The position numbers and the translations under genes were made by a program. The notes under the pieces were generated by a model. It saw only the letters and a program-made list of their open reading frames with translations, had not been told where the DNA came from and searched no databases. DNA of 64,000 bases from Rotaria socialis (lineage: Eukaryota; Rotifera; Eurotatoria; Philodinida; Philodinidae), in assembly GCA_905331475.1 (NCBI GenBank), contig CAJNYU010003505.1, positions 124,001-188,000 of the forward strand, in the 5' to 3' direction. Positions 31,520 through 45,091 of this stretch are shown piece after piece; the stretch's first letter is position 1, and each line of letters begins with the position of its first letter.

Positions 31520-32234
31520 TTAATCGCTACGATCGAAAATATTTGAAAAAGAAAGTTGATCAACTGTACCAAAACGATGTTGTCGATCAGAATTATTATT
31601 ATTCGGGCTCGAAGTTTTGTATATCATTGTTCGATTAGGTGTACTGAAAAGGACAACAAAAAAAGTTCAATTATATTAAAAAAAAAGAAAAATATCCTTA
31701 CCTCCACTTCATAGGCCCAATAGATAAACGTTCATCACGACTGGATGTTTCATCATTGTACATCTGTTTTGATGACGAAGAGAACATCGATGATGAATCG
31801 AATCGATTGAGTGGTTGAATTTTTCGAATTAATGCCACTTGCTATTTTAAAAAAATAACACAATGCTTAAAATATTCGAAAAATAAAATACAACTTACAA
31901 GACATTCCGAGCTTAGCCGTTTCGATGCTGTTAAATTAATACTTCGTCGACGTGTCGTACGATGAATAAGTGGTATTGGTTTCGGTGAATATAACATCAG
32001 AAATGATTTAAACGATGATCGACGTCGACGACTCGATATTTCACTATTTGCACTCTGATTATCCGATGAGTAGATTTGTTGTTTTAGAACAGTCGTTGTT
32101 ATAGATGAATGCGAACTTGTTTGAACTGATTGATCACGTTTTGAACATCGTTGTTGATTAATAAATTTATTTGTAAGCCGACCAAAGATTGTTTTCTTCT
32201 TTTTTTCTGTAAATGATATTTTTTCGATAACCAT
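31520..32234 (-). CDS. Unknown basic serine-rich protein, three exons
   Basis: Not recognised. The exon from ATG 32234 to about 31902 encodes MVIEKISFTEKKKKTIFGRL and a Ser/Arg-rich stretch with SRRRRSSFKSF and TTRRRSINL. Exon 2 (about 31703-31844) encodes VALIRKIQPLNRFDSSS. Exon 3 (about 31644 to 31520) encodes STPNRTMIYKTSSPNNNNSD and ends FSNIFDRSD with TAA at 31520-31522. Splice sites are good and phases agree. Repeated R-R-x-S sites would suit basophilic kinases such as PKA; that is inference. No membrane span or known domain. Probably intracellular and disordered. Confidence 0.55.
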
Positions 32235-34414
32235 TCTAATCGTTTCAGATCAGCAGAATGAAAGAATACGGAAGAAATAAAATATATTTATAGAGAAATC
32301 GGAAGAAGAGAAAAATCATTGCTTGACCAATCAGACACGATCGTTGCTATTTATTTTTCGCTTTCACTTTTGACTGACGAAACTGTTGAACTGAAATAAC
32401 TGTATTATTTGTACAGATCAATCGATAAGAATTAGAGTTTGGTTTAAGGGAAGTGTATTACACCATAACAGTTCAAGCATATCTCAGTTTCGAATAGGTC
32501 TTTAGGTATTAATTAGACATGCGACTCACTGATTAGCTCAATAGTTTGATGTTAAAGATAAGTTCGCATAGCAGATAGACTTATGATAATATTGACAATT
32601 TTGGAAGGTCAATAAGTTTTCACGTTTTTTAATATATGCAAAACAAAAATCGCAATGTTCGTTGCGCATCAATACTGATGATATTCAAACGATTTCATTT
32701 TATCTTCGTTCTTTCATTCTTGTTCACACCTTTTTGTTTTTGATGCATCATCAATAGTACATAAAATATCTATTGAAATTAATGATAGATATACCGTTGA
32801 CTTTTAAAACAAATTCCAATTCTTATCAGTCTTGTAACATATATTAAAACATTCTTTTCGTTTAATTGAATATGTAAAAAAAAAGAAAGAGAATTCAATC
32901 ATGTTTTCTGTAGAAAATATCGATGGGAATGTGGAAGATAATTATGAAGAAAACGATGTCAATAATTCACATGCTATTCGCTAGAAAAATACATGCACAC
33001 TAGGATATAAACTATGTACAATTGTCAACCTGAATCGAATGATTCGATCAACGGGATGTCAATCGGTTTATTTCACTCAATTTTTATCGTTGACTCGTGT
33101 CTGTTTACGAGAGGCGTAATTCGATTATCGGGATAGTTATGTACAAAAGATCTAGGTTTTTAAGATGACGATCAATTCTTAAATTTATGAGTGTCTTTGT
33201 ATGTGAAGATCAAAAAAGAAAATATATTCAATAGAAACTTGATGATTATGTGTGAAGAGAAAATTTTTATAGTTTCGTTTCTCGTCTTTGAATTTCAAAA
33301 TAGATAAGCAAATTTTTTGCTCTAATTTTATGGGTGATTTTTTAATGATATGATGTTTAGGTGACAACCCATCGAAACTATAAAAGAAGTGTGTCTGAAA
33401 GCATGTTTCAGTTGTTTGATGATGAGAACAAGTGGCAGATGTAAATGAACGTGATTTTTTCTCAATAATGAAGAATTTTAAAAAAGTAGCTTCATTTTAA
33501 GTGAACTGTGTCCAGTTGAAATTTTGGGTAAATGTTTAGCACGTTTTATGCAAAGTGAAGGGGCTAATTGTTTTTTCTTTTGTTAAGAACTTATTCAAAA
33601 AAATAGCAGAGAAAAAGTTCTCGATTTAACCATGAACTCATAAAAGAATTAGAATACATGGGAAATTTTCTGATCGATTAGAAATTATATTTAGAAAAAG
33701 AGTCCCACGACAAATATAGAAAAATGACTGTCTTTGATAATCAAGCGAAGAATGATCTAACGCATCGTTCAGTGTAATTATAGATTAAAGGAAAGCAGAA
33801 GAAAAAAACATACAAATCAAACTCATACGGTTTGAAATGTTTAATTGATTATAACATGGAATTTAATACAAATAATTGCCATGCAATTCTAGTTTTTATT
33901 CAGATCAAAATTCACAGAGAGACTTATCGAGTTGGGACTAGGTTGTACATCTTTCTTATAAAACTTTCGTGGAATATATCTGGTAGCTGTATATCTATTG
34001 AATTCGTATGTTTATTTCCGGTGAAAATGTTAGTGTTGTTGATACCTATTTTTATGACCTCGCTGCTCGATATACAATAAACAGGATATGTGAACGATGG
34101 TCACACCCTTCCATTTTATGCTAATCCGACAGTTTTTCAGCCGCTTTACAAATGATCTAATTTACAGCAAGTGTTAACATAAGCTCGCAAGATGAATTTA
34201 TCAAAAGTTTATGAAAAAAAAACAGAGCATAAAAAGAATTCATAATTGGGAGCCATTCTAATGTAGAAAGAGAATTTATTTTTTGTTTGTGAAATTTTAC
34301 GATAACAAACGCCGTTGAAATTAGTCCTATACAAGGATTTATTGATTGTCAATCTGTGTCAGATAGACTTGAGTGTATAATAAAATGGTACATTAAAAAA
34401 CAATCGTTCATCAT
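32235..34414. other. Intergenic between divergent/convergent genes, no gene seen
   Basis: About 2.2 kb AT-rich. Open frames at 33185-33367 (minus) and 33832-34080 (plus) look like chance. Confidence 0.45.
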
Positions 34415-37197
34415 TTATTGTTGAGGTATGTCCCATTGAAATCCTAAATTCTTCTTGGTTTGATCGAATGTGTTTTTCTCTTGAGTGCGTGGTTTTCTCT
34501 CACTGTTACTGCTGCGACTTTCATTCTTTCTGTAGCCTTGATTCCATTGATCAAATCGTTTCATTTCTTCAACGTAAACCTAAATAAAACTTTTTAATAA
34601 TGAAAAAAACCCACATACAAACAAGATTTACATACTTTTTTCATGGGATATGTGTTACGTCCATTTTCGTCCATGTATGAAATAACACGTCCTGCATAAT
34701 CTTGAAATTGTTGTCGTTCGATTTCACTCATATGTTTATCAAGTTGAACTTCATCGACTTCAGTCGCTTTTAATGCGCGCTCACGATCTTTTCGTTCTTG
34801 CTGCAAAGCGTAAATCAGAATAAAATGGTGGTTTTCGAAAAATATTAATTCACATTTTCTGTCCTTAAATGTATTGATTTCACTTAGAAATTGAAAATCG
34901 TTGTCGACTGTTTTCTTTATTCTAATTAACTGGTGAATCTATGTTATCCCCTTTGACTGTAGCACTTATGGGAGTGGACAACTGGTATGGTTCCGTCGCG
35001 TAATGACAGAGAAAAATGTTCTGACCTTTTTACAGTCCTATCTTTCACGATAGAGTAACACTGTATATCTCTAATAAAATGATGTCATTAACTTGAATCT
35101 TAAGTTTTATGGAATTTTTTAAGTAAAAATATTTATGTTTTAAAATTAAGCATTCTTCTTTGGCTCTGCCGGAGTGATAAACTGTGTCTATTTAGAGGAA
35201 AATATTGCAGAATTTCTTTACCAGAACTGTAATTCAGGTGGTCTACTTCGACCTGTACTGTGGAATACGAAAGCCTTGGGCTGTTTCTTTTAGCTAGACC
35301 AAGACTAATTTTGTACATCTCTAGCCATAACCTGATTCGTAATTTTTACAATCTAAATGCTTATTTAAATAGAATGACTTACAGCTTGTTTCAAAAGATG
35401 TTCTGAAACAGCTTGCGCATCTTCATCTCGTTTTTTATCCTTTTCTTGTTGATATATAAGAAACAATTGATCAGCTTCTGCTTTTCTTAGCCGTAGTTCA
35501 GCGTCATCACGTTCGTCCATTTCCTTTTCAGCTTCACGTCGTTTCATCTGAAACGGAGAGAAAAAGTACAATACCAATTTAATGATATCAAAATATTGTT
35601 CATACCGCTTCTTGTCGATACTTATTAATTGAATCTTTCATTTTTTTTTGCTTATCTAATTTTTCCTGTTCTTCACGTAATTCTTTTGCTTCTCTTTCTG
35701 CTCGAGCACGGAACATTTGTGTGTCCAAATTAGCTTCAGCTCGTTTTTGTAACGAGCCCAAATAGCCAGTCATATAATCACGTGCGTCTTGTTTTTCCCT
35801 ATAGACAAATCAAATGAAATAAATCTCTTGACCGGTACATTAAGTAAACTCACTGATGAGCTTGAAATTCTTTTTGACGTCTTAATCGAGCAATATTTTT
35901 CTTAGCATCTGCGTATATACGAAGTTCATCATCTTCTTCCTAAGAAGAAAAAAAAGTGACGAACAAATATTATGTCAAAAAAAAATTCTCTTCTTCTTTT
36001 ACTTCATCTAATTGTTTTTCCATCTGTCGAACCTTGAATTTGTCGTCGAGTGCTTGATCATACATATTTTTCACATCGTGTTGTGTTAATTTACGAAATC
36101 GTTCGATTTCCATTTGTTCAAGTGCATATTGTTCAGCTAATCGTCTATATTCTTCACCTTCTTGGAGATCTCTTTGTTTTTCATTTATTTGTTGCATTCG
36201 TTTTCGTTCCATTCTTAAAGAAAAACCAATTCATATAAATATTGAAATTGAAAAGTTTCATTTTACGAACTGTGCAATTTGATATTGAGTTACATTAGAT
36301 CGATCTCTATAAATAAATCGAAAAATGATCGCGTGATAAAACATCGATTTGCAGAATAAATTACCTTGCTTTTTTCTCAGCTTTTTCTTGTTCAGCTCTA
36401 ATATAATCATTTTGAGCTACTTGATAACGTTGACGTTCTTGTTCATCATCGGTGTGACGCATTTGTTCAATACGTTTTTTCATTTCAATTTGCAGATCAC
36501 GTTCTTTTAAAACTTCTGTATGAAGAAGAGCGCTCTATAGTTTCGAAAAAAAGACATAAGACAATAAAATGAATATTGAAATTTACATGAAACGTTCGAA
36601 CACGATCTGTTTCGTAATATTTTAATTGTTTTGCTTTTTCAATGTGTTCTCGACGACGTTCAGCAGCTAATTTTTCTTCTTCAATATCTAATAATTTCTT
36701 TCTGTCTTCTTCTTCTTGTTCACGAATCTTTTTCATTTCAAGTTTACGTTCACGTGCTCCCTGATATTATAAAATTCTTTTAATGAAAGACAAACAAACA
36801 AGTAAAATTATTGATTCATTTACAGCGATAGTATTTGTCCAATGTTTAGTTACTTGAGCTGAACGTTCAGCTATCTCTTTTTTTCGAGCTATTTCTTGTT
36901 GAATAGCATCTTTACTACGTTGACGATGATCTAAATTTTCATAGATACGATTCAAATCGGTTTTGGTTATGATACACATTCGACGAAGATCGGCAGCATC
37001 TGGTAAACGATGTTGTTGGGGTATTTCGGTTCGATTAAAAGCTGGATATGGAGCTATTCAAAAATATATCTATTAACAAATTAATTTGGTAAGGCGTTTT
37101 TTTTCTAACCCGAATGACTGCGTCTTTGTCGTTGTAGTAATAATTGAGTATTAGCCATTGGCTTTGCTAAAGGATCGGGTAAAGTTTTAATAACCAT
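34415..37197 (-). CDS. CFAP210: Cilia- and flagella-associated protein 210 (CCDC173-like)
   Basis: Long charged coiled coil spread over about ten exons with short introns, start ATG at 37197 (MVIKTLPDPLAKPM), stop at 34415-34417 after LGFQWDIPQQ. It belongs to the trichohyalin/plectin-homology type of axonemal coiled coils. The assignment to CFAP210 rests on the order of segments: ITKTDLNRIYENLDHR near the N-terminus, then VTKHWTNTIAGARERKLE, KKIREQEEEDRKKLLDIEEE, KAKQLKYYETDRVRTFHSA and LLHTEVLKERDLQIEMKKR, followed by Glu/Lys/Arg-rich helices. CFAP210 is a microtubule inner protein of ciliary doublets, fitting an animal with a ciliated corona. Other paralogues of the same class (CFAP45, CFAP53, MNS1) are possible but match these segments less well. 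Confidence 0.8.
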
Positions 37198-40100
37198 GAT
37201 TATAACTGTTTCTTTTTTATAACTATGATGATCTTATAACATGTCAAGCCTGTATGATTACGCCATTCTTTTCATTTGATTCATTTCGTTTCTTGACAAC
37301 TCTTTCGTCGTCGTATATTCGTAAAATATCCTTTCGTTTGAATTCTTATGAATTTCAGATAGAAAATTGTACTAGAAAACTCTTGAGAACAAAATTCATT
37401 AGATCTTATTTTTAATTTTCGATTTTCTGGTAATAAATATGATATTTACATATCTATGCTGCATCTAGTGTCCTCTATATGCCATGTATATGTGGATATA
37501 TGTATGTCGTGTTGAAGTTAGTTACACTGTTGGTCGACGCTGTAATATATTGTATAAATGCATGTCGTTTAGCAAGAAATCAATATCTTTACTTTAGATC
37601 ATCATACGAGTATTGCAACAGGTAAGTAGTGCTATGTCATACATAATATGAAAAATTTAATGGACAAAAATTTAAAAACATTGTTGTTAAATTGATGCAA
37701 AGATTTATTGTGCCATGCCAATTCAATTAGGGAATATGAAATTCAAGTTTTGTCTGCAGTTTCTTTGCTGCGGATTTGTCTTATAAGATAGAATATTTGT
37801 TCAAAAAGATTTTTAGAAGATCATTTATTCTCCTCTTTCATAATAAAGCTTGAAATATTAAATTAGTAAAACAACACCAAGAAAAACGAATTATGCGCTT
37901 TCTGTATCTCTATATCCTTATTTTGTAGTGGGTTGGTGTTTCAACTATGGTTAGATTCTTGAAAAAAATCGTGTATTTCATGCTGCAATAAAAATTAATA
38001 CTCGTTGTTGAGTGGGTCACTAAATAATATTGTCGAGATACAAAATTGAAGCTCTCTTGATCTTGAGAGCTAGTTAAATAGAAAGAGATTATTGTTATTG
38101 ATGATATAAAATGCAATGGAATATGCAGTCAAATCTCTGTCAAATGAGTCCAGTTAGAATTTACTTAAATTATTCACTTTTGACACAGGCATTCTCGCAT
38201 AGAAAATGTCATATTTTGAAACTGAAGAATATTCTTTTGTTTTTAGACCAAACAATGCAAAGTAGTTTGAGAATTGATCAGATAGAGAGAGAGAGAGAGA
38301 AAAGGATATACACATTTTTCTCGTTTGTAAAAGGTTTGAGTAATCGCAGGGAATTGCGTATATATGTGCCCCACTATAGGATATCTATTTACATCGAAAA
38401 CTCGATTGGTGACATTGAAATGTTTTCTGTTATTACAGGTTTATATCCATAAATTTTTTATTGTACCCAGACTAATCCAAAACTAAAAGGACATTAATGA
38501 TTAAGTTTTGTATAGAAAGTTTGAGGACATTTTCTCTATGTATGTGTTGATAGGGATAATATACCATCATTCTTCAACTAGTACTCTGTTAATAAAATTT
38601 TTGACAACTGTTTTTATTTGTTTCTGGTATTTCGTGAGATTGGAACTGCTCCTGTCAAAACAAAATAAGTGGGAAGTTGATGTTGATATTGTATTAAATA
38701 GAAGTAATATAAAGAACTGCCCTTTTTATTATAACAAAATCCAGTTAACAATACATGAAAATGATCTCGTAGAAGACTTTATTCTACTCTTTTGAAATAT
38801 GTACATGAGTCCTATGTTTTGATTGCGTCATTAAGAAACCATATAGACATTCTATTTGACACTCATATACTAGTAAAATCTCTAAGAAGTACTATGTAAA
38901 AATAGAATGGCTGCGTTGAGTATTTACACAGAAAACAATATTGCCGTAGTTCTTGTTGAAAGTTGTTTGAAAAAACAATGACATATGACTTGACATGTCC
39001 ATCTATTGTCGTTGTTACGATAAGAAGTGCAAATCTTTGACTTGTTTCTGTCAAAAAAAAAACATACCGAAAAATATCTAATCGCTGGTTTTTACGCCGG
39101 ATGGCAGATATAAATATTATATCGTCATATATCATCAGAAATAGCTCGTTTCATATGCACATTTGTAGAATATTAGTATAAAAAAGTTGACATGGTAGAT
39201 AAATACATAATAAATTATTTCTCCGATCTGTGCATATCGAGAGAAAATATTCTCGAGTTTGCTATACAATATTTTAGTCTTGTGTTGGCATTACTTTTGG
39301 TTTGCTACAAATATTTTCATGCGACTACTCGCGACTCAATCATCAGCATAAATCAGACCTTCTAATTAATTCTAGAATTATCATGCACATGTGTTGTCTT
39401 GTCACAAACGACAAAATATGTCAATTTCCAAGTGCTCAGTACTACGAGATGAATTCTATTTCATTCTGTCCAGAACCGGATTAAATAAAATAAAAGTAAG
39501 TAGTTAAAGACTTAATTTGATTTTCTTTATAGAAATAAAATTATCAATCTAAATTGACAACGAGCTGCTAAATATAAATGAAAGTAATATGTTTGGAAAG
39601 ATAAGCATGGTGAGACTCGGTATATTATTATTATTTCAAATATTTGGCAAACAGATAGTTCTACCACCTACATTAAAAATTTTGTCATTTAGCTTTTAGA
39701 AAATGTAGGACAATTTATAGAGAAAGAATAGTATAAGACCACCTGCGATTTCATTAGAGGTCGAGGTTATAGCTGGGAGTAGAAAAATGAATACTTGATT
39801 TAAATAGATTTTCAATGTCCTAAATCAGTATTTTTGTGAGTTTCTCTCCTTGAATAATGCATATTGGTATGTGGCGCCCTCTTTTATACCTGCTATTCGA
39901 GCATTTTTTTGTTTAAAAAAGTATACCACATAATGCAATACAAAAACAAAGATTGGAACATATTATTTCAATAAAGAATATTGTTTGGTTTCAATGAGAG
40001 AACAGATGACACCTTTAGTAGAGTAATCCTAATCATTGGTCTAGTATAACTCTGATAAACAATTGTTTATATTTATTGCCATGTAGTCAACGCTTGTATT

Positions 40101-42959
40101 CCTAGTCCTAGTTTGTCGCATACAACGACCTCTAATAATTTCCGAAAGACGATTGCAACAGATGCTAAGAAACCTTCAATTCTATTGTTTATTAAACAAG
40201 TGATGCGAAAAAAGTCATGGTTATACATATATTTATTCTAGTGGAGAACATTTTATAGATTAGCATCTTAAAAGAAAAAAAATATTATTCTATTCATAAG
40301 TATTTATTTATTTTTCTATAAATATTAACTAAATAATATCGCGCACTTAATTTAAATATTTAAAGTCAAGACTAAGTTAGATCGACATAGTTTTATATTT
40401 TTAGAAGTCTCGATATCTTATTAAATGTCTCCACATCGTTTATCAATCTTTTTCATAGAAAAAATAATCATGGAGAATTTATTTTTCGATGTTTATGAAA
40501 GTATCCAGTGGATATTAGGGAGAAAATCGATAATCATTAAGTTTTAGGATAAAAATTTCAATGAGACAAATCAATCTCAATCAAATTTTATTTTCATTAC
40601 GAATTAATAATAATATAGGTCCATTTTTTTCTCATCTAAAAAAATGACTTGCTTTAAGTTTAACGTAATCATTGACAGAAATAAGCAGAATAGCTGAATA
40701 TATACTGCTGTAGTAGATATTATGAGTAATAATCTAAAATGAGAGCGAATAGTGCAGTTTAGCGTATTTTTCATGTTCTGATTTACAGCTTAGTAAATTT
40801 CATGCCGAATAGATCAAACTTGAATGCGCCTTTTTCGTCGTTCGAAGCCCTAATCTATGGTAATCCAAAGACGAAACCTACTAGATTCTAAAAGAATCAC
40901 ACTCAATTCTCTTGCGTAGGAGAGTTAATACTTATTATACTTCGATATGATTTGTTTTCGTTCTAGTACTTAACTAAACATAAAATATTCAATAAAAATA
41001 TTAGTTCTGAAAAGTAAAACAAAATATCGTTTCTCTTTCTAAATTTGTAAATTATAAAAAATTGAATCATAGTTGATGTCTACGACCTAGATTTTACATT
41101 GTATTACCTCCCCTGTGTTAGTCCGATGTTAAGATGATTAATGCAATTTCTAATAAATCGTCAAGAAGATAATAAGTAATAGCTATAAACTGAATGTTGA
41201 ACAACGATATCATTTATTTGAACAATAATAATCTGCTGAATATTTTAACCAATACCACATTGTGATCTAAAACTATGCTCAGTGAAAATTTGCTATTCCC
41301 TAGAGTATAGGACTCATGGGAAATGAAATTTATATGCACGTAGTTAAAAGCGCTACTCTGAACTTCTCGGTAGCTGAGTAAAAATGTTTTTTTCGTGCAA
41401 TTTATCATTCTCTATCACAAAGGGATTTCAAGGGATTTGTTGATGATTGTTTGATGAAATAGAAAGTAAGGTGTAAAATCTTTTTGCACAAACCACTCCT
41501 TTCACTAATCATCTACAACATTGAATATGTATCTTGTTTTGCTTTAGATAAAAGTCCAGTCCGGTGTTGGCATTTAAATTAACATCATACCAAAGTGATG
41601 AATCATTCACATAAACTCAGCAAGCAAAATAGGTAAATGAATCATTTTTCTCGTTACTCATTTTGCAATGCGAACAAAACACATCTTCATGACAATCAAT
41701 GCTTCTTATTTTTGTTGCATGAAAAAAAGGAATTAGTCATAGAATTCGATAAAATGATTGTATGGAGAGGGGGCCAGCGAAGAGCTAAATTATGTATCAT
41801 CGTGCGTCTTTTTTTTCGTTCTATTACTATTATTTATTAACAAAGAAGGAAGAAGATAAAGCCGCATACGCGCACATATTGTGGATGTTAACCGATACAC
41901 ATTTTTAGACATAGATAATTGGTATAGTCCATATTATTCGGTTGTGTATCGTCCATCTGGCCTTTCTTTTCCTTTTCTTATATATATATATATATATATA
42001 CATGTACAGAAGAGAAGAATCTATCATCGATCATACAGTGCATCTTCGTATTTTTTCACTACGATAGCTTCTTTTTTTCTTTCTTCGATTCATTGCTTTA
42101 ATGTTCCGGGCATTTTTTGTCATGTCACTTCCTTTAACATAAGACTATTAGACAAAATAGAAGAAAAAAAAGAGCATACTCCATTTGTCACTTCAATACT
42201 CGAGGCCTAGTAAATCATACTTATTCATTGATATTAACCCCGATGCATCGTTTTTTTCTGTTCTATTTAAAAAGAAATAGAGAAAGAGAATATCCCGTTA
42301 TCGGACGCAATCATCTGTACTCATCCTTTCTAATAAGATTTTTGAAAAGTATATAGAGAAATTGAAGCACATATGCTTACTAAAATACAATAAAGCTTAA
42401 CATTTTGAGAGAAAAAACTGCGAGACAAATGCGACTTCAGTATGAAAAATAAGCTACACATTTTGTGATGTTTGGCATTGCTAAAAAAATAGCTATTTTC
42501 TTCTTATCTTTTTCTATTCTGATGTCCTTGAGATGAAACTAAAAGGGAGCAGATCAAAGTCTTCTACCTACGTAGATCTCAGATAAACATGAAAGCACCA
42601 AAGAAACAAATATTGAACTTTTCAATTAGAAGAATGAACGAGTAGACGAGTTGATGTATAACGACAATTCTTTTTAATGGTTGCTCATATTAGTTGAGTG
42701 TATGAGTCAATAAACGCATGTGTTTATTTACAGTTTGAGTTGTTGTCAGGTAAGACGCCCTAAAAATATGAAGAATGAAAGAGAAAAAACGCTAGCAACC
42801 TTGATAGTAGTCATTTGCTTATAAATTTTGTATTTAAACATCTTGTTTTTGTTACATTAAGAAACTTGCATAGATAAAATTGATTGCCTGACTACATAAT
42901 ATTATTTTTTCAGCTTTTCATTGCAGACAAATACAATCGAACATAGATAAAAATTAACA
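37198..42959. other. 5.8 kb without a supported gene
   Basis: AT-rich spacer between the divergent CFAP210 and egghead genes. It contains a GA run at 38285-38300 and a TA run at 41980-42000. Open frames at 38111-38452, 38508-38795 and 41881-42210 are low-complexity or featureless. Confidence 0.45.
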
Positions 42960-44473
42960 ATGTTATCGTCGCAACTTCGTCATATACTTCATGTATGCTG
43001 TTTTCTAACATTTATTTTTATATTCGAAATACTGGCCGGTGGCATTGTTATTTTTCCACCGAATCAAATAACTTCCAATATTCTCCTTGATAATCCGATT
43101 GATCACTATGGTTTTTTCTTAACGATAATTATTTATTTTATACGTTTATTATCACTATTACCATTACCATTGGCTATATGCCATGCATGTGGCTTAATTC
43201 TCTATAATGTTTTTCCGGATCGACCAACATTACTGAATTCACCATGGCTTGGTCCGAAAATTCTCATACGTGTTGTGACACGCGGTGATTATGCGGACTT
43301 AGTACGAACAAATATAAGAAGAAATATAGATACATGTGCCAAAGTTGGTTTCAATAATTTTCAAATTGAAATCGTTACTGATAAACCCATTAGTCTAACT
43401 GGTCTGCCGTTAAGTATGGTTCGTGAAGTTGTTGTACCAAATGATTATCGAACGAAGACAGGTGCTTTATATAAATCACGCGCTTTACAATATGCATTAG
43501 AACCCGATGTTAATCAATTGTCACCGGATGCTTTTATTGTACATTTAGATGAAGAAACTCTATTGACAGAAAATTCTGTACGTGGAATATTGAATTTTGT
43601 CAATTCCAATGAATATGATATTGGACAAGGACTGATAACATATGCAAATGAAACCATTGTTAATTATATAACAACATTGGCTGATAGTATGCGTGTCGGT
43701 GTTGATTTAGGATGTTTAAGATTTTGTTTAAAAAAAATTAATCGGCCACCATTCTTATTCAAGGGATCATTTGTCGTATGTCGAGCTCAATGTGAAATGG
43801 AAGTTACATTTGATAATGGACGTGCAGGTTCAATAGCTGAAGATACCTATTTTGCTATGTTAGCTATGTCGAAAAATAAAAAGTTTGGATGGATTGAAGG
43901 TTTGTTTGAAGCAAAAATACTTATAATAAACAAAGAAAAATGACTGATCAATTTTTTCTATTTAGGTGAAATGTGGGAAAAAAGTCCATTTACATTATCG
44001 GATTTTATTAAACAACGTAAACGATGGTTACAAGGAATTCTACTTGTTGTTCATGATTCACGTTTGCCCATTCGAGTTCGCATTGGATTAGGTAAACATT
44101 TTATTTTTGACTAAATATAATTTTTTATATGAAATTTTTAGGAATCGCCTTGTATTCCTGGGTTACATTACCATTGACTTCCTTAAATGTTATACTTACT
44201 CCACTTTGTCCCATACCATTACATTGGACATTAAACTTTTTAATTGGCTATGTTGGAGCTGTTAATATCTATTTATATATAATCGGCGCAGTCCGTTCAT
44301 TCTCATTAGTACGTTTAGGCTATTCACAATTTGCACTGCGAATATTTGGTACATTAGCCACAATTCCATTCGTTATTGTATGCGAAATAACTGCAGTTCT
44401 TTGGGGTTTATTTAGCGACAAAAGCAAATTTTATATTGTTGATAAACAATTAGGGCCAATGGTTAATGTTTAA
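42960..44473 (+). CDS. egh: Beta-1,4-mannosyltransferase egghead
   Basis: GT2-family membrane glycosyltransferase that adds mannose to glucosylceramide, giving mactosylceramide for invertebrate glycosphingolipids. Exons 42960-43899, 43966-44091 and 44142-44473 join to 465 residues, near the size of the fly enzyme. N-terminal membrane spans (residues about 8-30 and 48-85) precede the catalytic part: ILIRVVTRGDYADLV, EIVTDKPI, VVPNDYRTKTGALYKSRALQYAL, the acceptor-side acid motif VHLDEET, FKGSFVV, GSIAEDTYF and the (Q/R)xxRW motif as KQRKRWLQG. EMWEKSPFTLSDF, spanning the first intron, is characteristic of egghead. C-terminal membrane spans follow. The ATG is the first of the frame. Confidence is high because whole blocks, not single motifs, agree with the family. 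Confidence 0.92.
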
Positions 44474-45091
44474 TTCTTCATGAACAAAAAGAAGAAATTC
44501 GACCCTTGACTATGATTTCTTTTTCCTTTTTTTTTTTTTTTGAAAACAATTTTCTTGTGTTTTTATTCAATCACCGAATGAGATGTCTTTATTGTAGTGT
44601 GTTATTGATTTAGAACCTCAACCTTTTGTCTGTCAGATGATTCTTGTTGTTGCTTTATCAAATAGAATTATATATATATATATATATTATGGAAAAGAAA
44701 ATTATTTTGTTTTCATAAACGATACAACAATTTCATCTATATAATATATTTAGTTTTCAGATTTTTTTTTGTGTTGCCTGTTGTTCGATAAAAGAAAGTC
44801 TACTTGCTCGAGCAGTTTGGTATTTCAATTAATCGAATCGAACAATATATAGTTAATTAGCTCCAACGGTAATGGATATAATTATGCATTTGCTTTTCTT
44901 CTGGTTTTTCATTATGTTTATTTATTCGAGCAAAAAATAAGAACATAGATAATTAATGATGTGTTTTTTCCTTTAGATTTTCTTTTTCTATTGGCATTAT
45001 TGTTCTGGCCTCGACTGGAGCTGCATATATAAATAAAGACGATCAATCATCATCGTCTGCTGTTGGTGGTACTAAATCACACACTAGTTCA
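44474..45091. promoter_or_regulatory. egh to CSNK2B spacer with acceptor-like site
   Basis: About 600 bp with a TA run (44669-44688). At 44970-44980 the sequence TTTTTTCCTTTAG followed by ATTTTC resembles a splice acceptor; from there to the CSNK2B ATG the sequence stays open in the CSNK2B frame. It could be a 5' UTR exon, a trans-splice site, or an N-terminal extension; the exact MSSSEEVSW start of CK2-beta favours UTR. Confidence 0.35.

Noticed and set aside
38111..38795. 113- and 95-codon plus-strand frames
   Set aside because: Spans a GA microsatellite and has no recognisable motif; typical of AT-rich chance frames.
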